Origin: Acidobacteriaceae bacterium
GTDB taxonomy: Bacteria; Acidobacteriota; Terriglobia; Terriglobales; Acidobacteriaceae
Reading direction: 5' to 3'
DNA: 27,738 bases
Assembly: GCA_003152795.1 (NCBI GenBank)
Contig: PMBA01000387.1
Span: 1 to 27,738 of the forward strand
Part shown: positions 22,447 through 27,738 of the stretch, in pieces
Position numbering within the stretch: position 1 is the first letter of the stretch
How the letters are laid out: each line of letters begins with the position of its first letter
Program-made: the position numbers and the translations under genes
The notes under the pieces: model-generated
The model's database searches: none
The model's input: the letters and a program-made list of their open reading frames with translations, nothing else
What the model was told of the DNA's origin: nothing

Positions 22447-23157
22447 ATGCCTACTTCGATCAGCGCCGTTCCCGCATCCCTTCCCGCCCATCGGAAGACG
22501 GCTGCGCGGGTCGCACTCTTTGACCTGCCCGAGGCCTCCGCTCAGCTCGTCACTGAGTGTTTTCGTCAATCTGGAATCGAAACCGTTTCGATCGCGCCCA
22601 AACATGCCGATCGATTGCAACACGAAAAGTTCGAGGCCTGCGTTTTGCCTCTCGGGGAACAGGCCCGCGGCATCATCGAGTTGGCTCGATCATCGGCTTC
22701 CAACAGCCGGATCATCATTTACGGCCTCGGCGGGACCGCGCAGGATAGCATGCGTTATTCGAAGTTGTGCCTGAACGCTGTCTTCCAAGAACCCCTCGAG
22801 CGCTCGGCCGCTATGAAACTCGTACGCTCGACTCGAATGCTCGTGCTGCACGAATTCCGCCGCTACGTCCGCATCCCCGTCATGACCGAGGTGGGAATCG
22901 CGATGGCCGATGGTGGCCGCATTACCGCCACCAGCCAGGAGATCAGTTCGGGCGGAATGTCGCTCAAAGGCAATCACGTGCCCGATCTAGGAGGCCTGGT
23001 CGAAGTCTCCTTCTCGTTGCTTACTCTGCCGCGCGTCTGGGTGCGCGGTCAGGTCACGTGGATAAAGGCGAACAAGACCTTCGGGATTCGCTTTGACGCT
23101 ACCGACGAGCGCCGGACACGCCTGAAAGAGTGGATCGTCGCGTATCTGGAGGCCTAG
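22447..23157 (+). CDS. PilZ-domain protein with N-terminal receiver-like region
   Basis: The 236-residue protein has a C-terminal PilZ domain, the common c-di-GMP receptor. It shows the RxxxR motif in FRRYVRIPV (R138 to R142), the EISSGGMSL segment (165-173, a variant of D/NxSxxG), and VWVRGQVTWIKANKTFGIRF with the closing strand. Residues about 20-130 resemble a receiver-like fold (ARVALFDLPEASAQLV, EACVLPLGEQ, IIIYGLGG) but lack the acidic pocket, so phosphorylation is unlikely. It may tune motility or surface behaviour in response to c-di-GMP. The best ribosome-binding sequence, GAGGAG, is 17 bases from the ATG, which is long. Confidence 0.82.
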   Translation: MPTSISAVPASLPAHRKTAARVALFDLPEASAQLVTECFRQSGIETVSIAPKHADRLQHEKFEACVLPLGEQARGIIELARSSASNSRIIIYGLGGTAQDSMRYSKLCLNAVFQEPLERSAAMKLVRSTRMLVLHEFRRYVRIPVMTEVGIAMADGGRITATSQEISSGGMSLKGNHVPDLGGLVEVSFSLLTLPRVWVRGQVTWIKANKTFGIRFDATDERRTRLKEWIVAYLEA

Positions 23158-23224
23158 CCGTCCGTCAGCCCTCAGCTCTCACCTTCAGTGAAACCTTCTT
23201 TTCCTGTTCCCGTTCCCGGCTACA

Positions 23225-23986
23225 ATGATCGGCGTGAGTTCTTCTTCTGCCGTGCTTGATCCTGAGCCGCCCTCTGTCTTGGAAGCCCGGCGATTCTCGC
23301 TTCGACAGCGATTCCTTTTGTCGCTCATCAGTTGGGCGAGCTATCTCGCGATTTCGCTGATCGGTCCGACTCTTCGCTATTCCATCTCTTGGGAAGAGCC
23401 GCCTTCGCCGCCCGACGCCACTTACGAAAAGCCGGTGATCTACTCTTTCTGGCACCGGGCAGTGTTCGCCAGCGCCTGGCTTTGGAGAAAGACCGGAATC
23501 GCAGTGATGGTGAGCCGCAGCTTTGACGGGGAATATATCGCTCGGACGATTGAGAAACTTGGCTTCGTCGCGGTGCGTGGGTCCAGCAGTCGCGGCGGCG
23601 CGAACGCGCTGCTCGGCTTGAGAAGCCAACTGGAACGGGGCAACCTCGTCGCGTTTACCATTGACGGCCCGCGCGGCCCGAAATACGTGGCCAAGCCCGG
23701 CCCCGTGCTGCTGTCGCGCTCCACTGCCTTCCCCATGGCGGCGTTCTACGTCGCGCTCAGCGATGCCTGGGTGCTGAACTCATGGGATCAGCTGATGATC
23801 CCGAAGCCATTTTCGAAGGCCCTGGTACGCTTCAGCGCCAAGATGCGAGTTCCCGCGGCAGCCGGCGATGAGGAGATGGCTGATTTCCACCAGCAGTTGC
23901 AAGCCGCGCTCGAACGCGTCACCCGCTTCGCCGAGGACCACGTTGCGCAAGTAGGATCGCCGGACTTCCCCATCATCAAGGCCTAG
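23225..23986 (+). CDS. DUF374 lysophospholipid acyltransferase-family protein
   Basis: The 253-residue protein belongs to DUF374, a branch of the lysophospholipid acyltransferase superfamily. An N-terminal hydrophobic helix (RFLLSLISWASYLAISLIG) anchors it. The HxxxxD-like region is modified to FWHRAVFAS, followed by VMVSRSFDGEYIARTIEKLGF, RGSSSRGGANALL and FTIDGPRGPKY, the conserved DUF374 blocks. Acyl transfer to a lipid or glycolipid is inferred from the family. A GTG at 23234 is an alternative start: the hexamer TACAAT overlaps ATG 23225 and may be the -10 of a near-leaderless message. Confidence 0.85.
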   Translation: MIGVSSSSAVLDPEPPSVLEARRFSLRQRFLLSLISWASYLAISLIGPTLRYSISWEEPPSPPDATYEKPVIYSFWHRAVFASAWLWRKTGIAVMVSRSFDGEYIARTIEKLGFVAVRGSSSRGGANALLGLRSQLERGNLVAFTIDGPRGPKYVAKPGPVLLSRSTAFPMAAFYVALSDAWVLNSWDQLMIPKPFSKALVRFSAKMRVPAAAGDEEMADFHQQLQAALERVTRFAEDHVAQVGSPDFPIIKA

Positions 23987-24059
23987 CCATCCGCAATGGA
24001 GCGCCCGGCGTCCCCGCCCGGTTCGATGAACGGCCCATCCAGCCGCGAAGCGGCAGCCT

Positions 24060-24199
24060 TGGCTCGAAGCTCGAAGCTCGAAGCTCGCAGCTCGTAGCTC
24101 GAAGCTCGTAGCTCGAAGCTCGCAGCTCGTGGCTCGAAGCTCGTAGCTCGAAGCTCGCAGCTCGTGGCTCGAAGCTCGTAGCTCGAAGCTCGCAGCTCT
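24060..24199. repeat. Heptad tandem repeat (20 x 7 bp)
   Basis: Twenty consecutive 7-mers share the core GCTCG: AAGCTCG, CAGCTCG, TAGCTCG or TGGCTCG (the last is CAGCTCT). From about the fourth 7-mer a 35-bp higher-order unit recurs three times, AAGCTCG-CAGCTCG-T(A/G)GCTCG-AAGCTCG-TAGCTCG. The core AGCT is self-complementary. The array lies between the acyltransferase gene and the cobalamin riboswitch. It encodes no conserved protein. Confidence 0.97.
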
Positions 24200-24267
24200 C
24201 ACGTTTGACTTTGTGTCGGCACGCCCGGTAAATTTGCGGGGCTGCTGTTTCTGCTCTTTCTCAATAT

Positions 24268-24465
24268 CAGGTTCGCGCATGATCGTAGCCCGGCCAAACG
24301 CCGGCGCTATGGGAAGCGGGTGTAAATCCCGCGCTGCCGCGCAACTGTAAGCGAGGACAACGCAACCGGTCACTGGGGAAATCCTGGGAAGGCCGGTTGT
24401 AGTAGCCGGATGCTGGGCCAAAACCGCATCCTGACTCGCAAAGCCAGGAGACCGGCGTGAACCGT
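24268..24465 (+). ncRNA. Cobalamin (AdoCbl) riboswitch
   Basis: The conserved core is present in order: GGGAAGCGGGTGTAAATCCC, GCGCTGCCGCGCAACTGTAA, CACTGGGGAAATCCTGGGAAGG, and the B12 box GCCAGGAGACCGGC (24444-24457). It ends about 45 bases before the receptor start. Cobalamin binding normally blocks translation or transcription of transport genes. The boundaries are approximate; the core motifs are clear. Confidence 0.95.
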
Positions 24466-24502
24466 CCACACCAACCCTTTCGCGTGATAAAGGAGACGTG
24501 AC

Positions 24503-26728
24503 ATGCGGTTTTCCGGTCCATTCGCCGCCGTATTTTTTCTGTTGTCTTTTCTGTCCAGCGCGTCCGCCGAAATCAAAATTAAAGTGGTCGATCCTCAAGA
24601 CGCCGTCGTCGCCGGCGCCGAGGTGCAATTGCTCAAGCCGGGGAAGTCCGTTCCCGCGGCCGTGCAAAGCACGTCCGCCGAAGGGTTCGCGATTTTTCGC
24701 GAGGCGGCATCCCGCTCTTATCGTGTCCAGGTGTTGGCGCCGGGCTTCGCGGCAGAAATCGTGACACTGGATCTTTCCCCGACTCCTGAAGTCATCACCA
24801 TCAAACTCCGATTGGCGACGGCGGCGGAAACCGTAGTGGTGACCGCGACTCGCACCCCAGTTCCAAGCCAGGCCGCGGGCACTGACGTTGACACTCTTAG
24901 CAGCCAGCAGTTGGAGGTAATGCAGCCGATTGCCGCGGACGACGCCATGCGCTTTCTGCCGGGCGCGGTTGTGAATACTGCCGGGCAACGCGGCGGAATC
25001 TCCTCTCTCTTTGTTCGCGGCGGCGAGTCCACTTACAACAAAGTAATCGTCGATGGGGTTGCCATCGATAACCCGGGCGAAACGTTCGACTTTGGCACCC
25101 TACCCCTGGCGCAAGCGGACCGTGTGGAATTTGTGCGGGGCGCGCAGAGCACTTTGTACGGCTCCGATGCCATGACCAGCGTGGTGCAGGTGTGGACGCG
25201 CACCGGAAGCACTCCGGTCCCTGAACTCCGCTTTGGCTCCGATGGAGGGAATTTCGCAACGGCCAACGGTTACGCGTCTTTGGCCGGCGCCAACGGACGC
25301 TTCGACTATAACTTCTTCGGCAACCAGTTCAACACCCACGGCCAGGGCGTGAACGCTGCCTACTCGGATTCGCTCGCGGGCGCGAATGCCGGAGTCAGGC
25401 TGGCCAACGAGGTCTCCTTGCGCGTGCGCATGCGCCACTCCAACAGTCGCACCGGAGTTCCCGGGGAATGGAGCTTCAATGGCTACGACCCGCCGGTAAA
25501 TGTGAATGGAGTGATGCAGCCCCTGCAGCCCGATCCCAGCGAATGGTCGCACCAGAATAATCTCTTGGGAAGTGTGGAACTTACCGTGGGCGCGCCTTCG
25601 GGTTGGCAGCACCGATTCACCGGCTTCGACTCCCTCTACCGCTACACCGACGTGAATCAGAACAGCAGTCCTGCCAGCTATGACTCCTATCCGGACCGCT
25701 ACGACTCCCACGACAACCGCGTGGGATTCGAATATCAGGGTGATTACTCGGAGCGAACCTGGGCGCACAGCACCTTTGGATATCGCATCGAAAATGAGAA
25801 TGGTGTTATTTCCGATCTGGATTCCCCTCCTCCCGCGCCCGGCCAGCGTTTGGGTCAGGATGCATACCTGCAACAGCAGCTTACGCTGGGCAGGCTCTCG
25901 GCCATCGCGGGCGGACGTTTCGTTCACAGCAGCGCATACGGCAATACCGGCGTGCCGCGGGTTGCGCTGACTTTGCTGGCGTTGCGCGGCGGAGACTTGC
26001 TTTCTGGAACGCGCTTGCGTTTTTCCTATGCCACCGGGTTTATGGAACCCGCGCTTTACCAGGTCTTTGGCGAGACGGGGTATGGCTACGCCTCGAACCG
26101 TAACCTGTTACCTGAGCGCACTCGATCCTTTGAGGCCGGATTCGAGCAGCGACTGTTGGCGGGGCGTTGGGCCCTCAACGCAACTTACTTCAATAACCTT
26201 TTCCATGATCGGATCGAGGCCCTACCCAATAAAACGGGCGAATACCAGTTTTTCAACGTGGAACAATCTTTCGCTCACGGCGCCGAAGTTGAGCTGCAAG
26301 GAAGAATCCGATCGGGATTGTCGCTGACCATGGCTTATACCTATACCTCAACCGAGATACTCGATAATCCCGTGTGTACGCAGGCGGCCCCGTGTTATTT
26401 TCCGTACGCTCCGGGAGATCCCTTGCTCCATCGCCCCAAGCATGCGGCAACCACGCTCCTCAGCTATCTGGGCACGCGATGGGGCGTGAATCTGGGAGCG
26501 AGCTTCGTGGGGCGTCGCCCAGACGACGACTTTGACGGCCTCAACATTTTCCACGCCGCCGGCTACACGCGCGTCGATCTCGGCGGATGGTACGCGATCA
26601 ATTCGCGAATCACCGCTTACGCAAATGTCGGGAACGCGCTCAACGACCACTACAACGAAGTGGTCGGATATCCGGCGCTGACCGCAAACTTTCGCGCAGG
26701 CGTGAGATTTCGGATCGGAGGGGATTAG
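24503..26728 (+). CDS. btuB: BtuB-like TonB-dependent cobalamin receptor with N-terminal regulatory-like domain
   Basis: The 741-residue outer-membrane receptor has a signal peptide (about 1-22) and then a carboxypeptidase-regulatory-like beta domain (about 23-100, IKIKVVDPQDAVVAGAEVQLL). A TonB-box-like ETVVVTATRTPVP (109-121) follows. The plug shows LPGAVVNTAGQRGGISSLFVRGGES, KVIVDGVAIDNPGE and ADRVEFVRGAQSTLYGSDA. The rest is a 22-strand-type barrel, with RNLLPERTRSFEAGFEQRLL and AGYTRVDLGGWYAI among the typical segments. The upstream riboswitch makes cobalamin or another corrinoid the likely cargo. The C-terminal residue is Asp after FRIGG rather than the common Phe. No btuCDF genes are adjacent. 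AAAGGAG lies 8 bases upstream of the ATG. Confidence 0.92.
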   Translation: MRFSGPFAAVFFLLSFLSSASAEIKIKVVDPQDAVVAGAEVQLLKPGKSVPAAVQSTSAEGFAIFREAASRSYRVQVLAPGFAAEIVTLDLSPTPEVITIKLRLATAAETVVVTATRTPVPSQAAGTDVDTLSSQQLEVMQPIAADDAMRFLPGAVVNTAGQRGGISSLFVRGGESTYNKVIVDGVAIDNPGETFDFGTLPLAQADRVEFVRGAQSTLYGSDAMTSVVQVWTRTGSTPVPELRFGSDGGNFATANGYASLAGANGRFDYNFFGNQFNTHGQGVNAAYSDSLAGANAGVRLANEVSLRVRMRHSNSRTGVPGEWSFNGYDPPVNVNGVMQPLQPDPSEWSHQNNLLGSVELTVGAPSGWQHRFTGFDSLYRYTDVNQNSSPASYDSYPDRYDSHDNRVGFEYQGDYSERTWAHSTFGYRIENENGVISDLDSPPPAPGQRLGQDAYLQQQLTLGRLSAIAGGRFVHSSAYGNTGVPRVALTLLALRGGDLLSGTRLRFSYATGFMEPALYQVFGETGYGYASNRNLLPERTRSFEAGFEQRLLAGRWALNATYFNNLFHDRIEALPNKTGEYQFFNVEQSFAHGAEVELQGRIRSGLSLTMAYTYTSTEILDNPVCTQAAPCYFPYAPGDPLLHRPKHAATTLLSYLGTRWGVNLGASFVGRRPDDDFDGLNIFHAAGYTRVDLGGWYAINSRITAYANVGNALNDHYNEVVGYPALTANFRAGVRFRIGGD

Positions 26729-26729
26729 G

Positions 26730-27497
26730 CTAACGCCGGCTGCCGGCCGTCTGTTTTGACTCGTCGTCGGATTCAAGATCCTCGGACTGAAGATCATCCG
26801 CCGCAACCGGCCTGCGGGGCGGAGCTGGGGCCGTTCCGCCGTTGTAGCGGTGTCGTACCTGGTGGAGTTTCTCCACTTCCTTTTCCCCGAGCGGTTGCTC
26901 GTTGCCGAGCAAATGTGTGACCAGCGCGATCTTCGCGAAGTGCTCCACCGTCTCCATTTTCATGTAGGCACTCTCAAGCGACGACCCAAACGTCACCACC
27001 CCATGATTCGCCATCAGGATGGCATCATGATTCGGAATCAGCGGCTCCAGTGCGTCGGTCAGTTCGGGCGTCCCCGGTGTGCCGTAGCGGGCCAGCGGAA
27101 TCGAGCCCAGTCCGACCACCACTTCGCACACCAGCGGCCGGTTCAGGTCGTAACCCGAAGCGGCAAACCCCGTGGCAGTCGGCGGGTGAGCGTGGACGAT
27201 GCCCTGCACGTCGGGCCGCAGCCGATATATCAGCAGGTGCATCCCGATCTCGCTCGAAACTCTGCGCTTGCCCGCAAGCCGCTTTCCGTCCATGTCCACA
27301 ATCACCATGTCGGAAGCGCGCATCCTGCCCTTGCTTAAACAGGTCGGAGTTACCAGCAGGCGGTTTTCGTCGAGCCGCACGGACAAGTTCCCGTCCGTGG
27401 CCGCAACAAAACCGTTTTCGTGCAGCATCCGGCCGAACTGCACAATCGCAAGTCGATGCTGCCGGTCGCTGGACATTGGGAAACCCTGAGCGGTCAT
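26730..27497 (-). CDS. Class II aldolase/adducin-family protein
   Basis: The 255-residue protein belongs to the class II aldolase family, zinc enzymes such as L-fuculose-1-phosphate aldolase and related sugar-phosphate epimerases or dehydratases. Key residues are DGNLSVR (35-41), TPTCLSKG, the catalytic Glu83 in VSSEIGMH, zinc ligands H102 and H104 in VHAHPPTA, and H165 in MANHGVVTFG. The substrate is unknown. The C-terminal 30 residues (PPRRPVAADDLQSEDLESDDESKQ) are acidic and probably disordered. The gene is convergent with the receptor with one base between the stops. An alternative start at 27476 (MSSDRQ) has AGGG about 8 bases upstream. Confidence 0.88.
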   Translation of the reverse strand: MTAQGFPMSSDRQHRLAIVQFGRMLHENGFVAATDGNLSVRLDENRLLVTPTCLSKGRMRASDMVIVDMDGKRLAGKRRVSSEIGMHLLIYRLRPDVQGIVHAHPPTATGFAASGYDLNRPLVCEVVVGLGSIPLARYGTPGTPELTDALEPLIPNHDAILMANHGVVTFGSSLESAYMKMETVEHFAKIALVTHLLGNEQPLGEKEVEKLHQVRHRYNGGTAPAPPRRPVAADDLQSEDLESDDESKQTAGSRR

Positions 27498-27622
27498 GGT
27501 ACAGCACGTCTCGGAACCCTTACAACCACTAGAAGGTCAAAATATGTAAAAATCGCCGGTCTAGAGCCGAGGCCTCGCCCCGCCCGCCGAACCCCGGCAC
27601 CGGCCAGACGCCCCCCAAACCC

Positions 27623-27628
27623 TATAAT
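27623..27628 (+). promoter_or_regulatory. Candidate -10 box of queA
   Basis: A perfect TATAAT lies 7 bases before the queA ATG. Transcription would then begin at or next to the start codon. No -35 box was found at the usual distance. No Shine-Dalgarno sequence precedes the ATG. Confidence 0.5.
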
Positions 27629-27635
27629 CTCCTCG

Positions 27636-27738
27636 ATGCTCGTCTCCGACTTCCATTTTGACCTGCCGCCCGATCGCATTGCGCAGGAGCCGTTGCCCGA
27701 CCGCTCCGCATCCCGGCTGCTTCACCTGAATCGTCTCC
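27636..27738 (+). CDS. queA: QueA, S-adenosylmethionine:tRNA ribosyltransferase-isomerase (3' truncated)
   Basis: The window ends 34 codons into this gene. The visible N-terminus, VSDFHFDLPPDRIAQEPLPD then SASRLLHLNR, matches QueA: the DFxFxLPxxLIAQ opening and the RxxSRLL segment. QueA adds the cyclopentenediol precursor to preQ1 in tRNA wobble position 34 during queuosine synthesis, using S-adenosylmethionine. No ribosome-binding site is seen and the -10-like box is immediately upstream. Only the start can be judged; the catalytic parts lie outside the window. Confidence 0.88.
   Translation, partial: MLVSDFHFDLPPDRIAQEPLPDRSASRLLHLNRL

Noticed and set aside
24060..24199. CRISPR array
   Set aside because: The units are 7 bp with no spacers and no cas genes are nearby.
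23780..24988. 402-codon minus-strand frame through the heptad array
   Set aside because: Open only because the 7-bp repeat has no stop in that frame (giving repeats like SFELRASSYELRA) and because it is antisense to real genes at both ends.

Overview
The window is GC-rich bacterial chromosome from a Gram-negative, flagellated organism. P- and L-ring flagellar genes, a TonB-dependent receptor and an outer-membrane barrel protein show an outer membrane. Gene content, an outer-membrane receptor with an N-terminal carboxypeptidase-regulatory-like domain, and many short 7-bp-period repeats between genes suggest an Acidobacteriota member (Koribacter/Terriglobia-like). That placement is inference; no rRNA marker is present.

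Layout. Positions 1-4606 hold the 3' end of pqqE, a membrane-anchored TPR protein, a class-V PLP enzyme divergent from a secreted GH5 glycosidase, then (minus strand) crcB and a DUF190 gene behind a fluoride riboswitch. Positions 4726-7749 form a conserved lipid/ribosome cluster: yceD (DUF177), rpmF, plsX, fabD. A hypothetical membrane protein follows on the minus strand. From 8439 to 18705 lies a motility block: cheY-cheX, a decayed second cheY with an intact second cheX, then flgF-G-A-H-I-J and flgM-(small ORF)-flgN-flgK-flgL.

Three sites match the flagellar sigma-28 consensus well or partly: one upstream of cheY and two in tandem upstream of flgM. One sigma-54-like site lies just ahead of flgF. 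This fits a staged flagellar hierarchy, with rod and ring genes under sigma-54 and flgM-N-K-L plus cheY-cheX under sigma-28.

From 18798 onward are mixed housekeeping genes: YtxH-like protein, outer-membrane barrel, YceH (DUF480), threonine ammonia-lyase, a PilZ protein and a DUF374 acyltransferase. After them come a heptad tandem repeat, a cobalamin riboswitch with a BtuB-like receptor, a class II aldolase, and the first 34 codons of queA.

I found no CRISPR array, transposase, phage module, tRNA or rRNA, and no convincing new defence or biosynthetic system. The points most worth follow-up are the cheY-cheX tandem duplication in which only cheY has decayed, the reconstructed sigma-28/sigma-54 promoter set, and a set of intergenic repeats that share a 7-bp period but not a sequence. 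Smaller oddities are the 24-bp repeat inside flgA and the apparent lack of a lipobox in FlgH.
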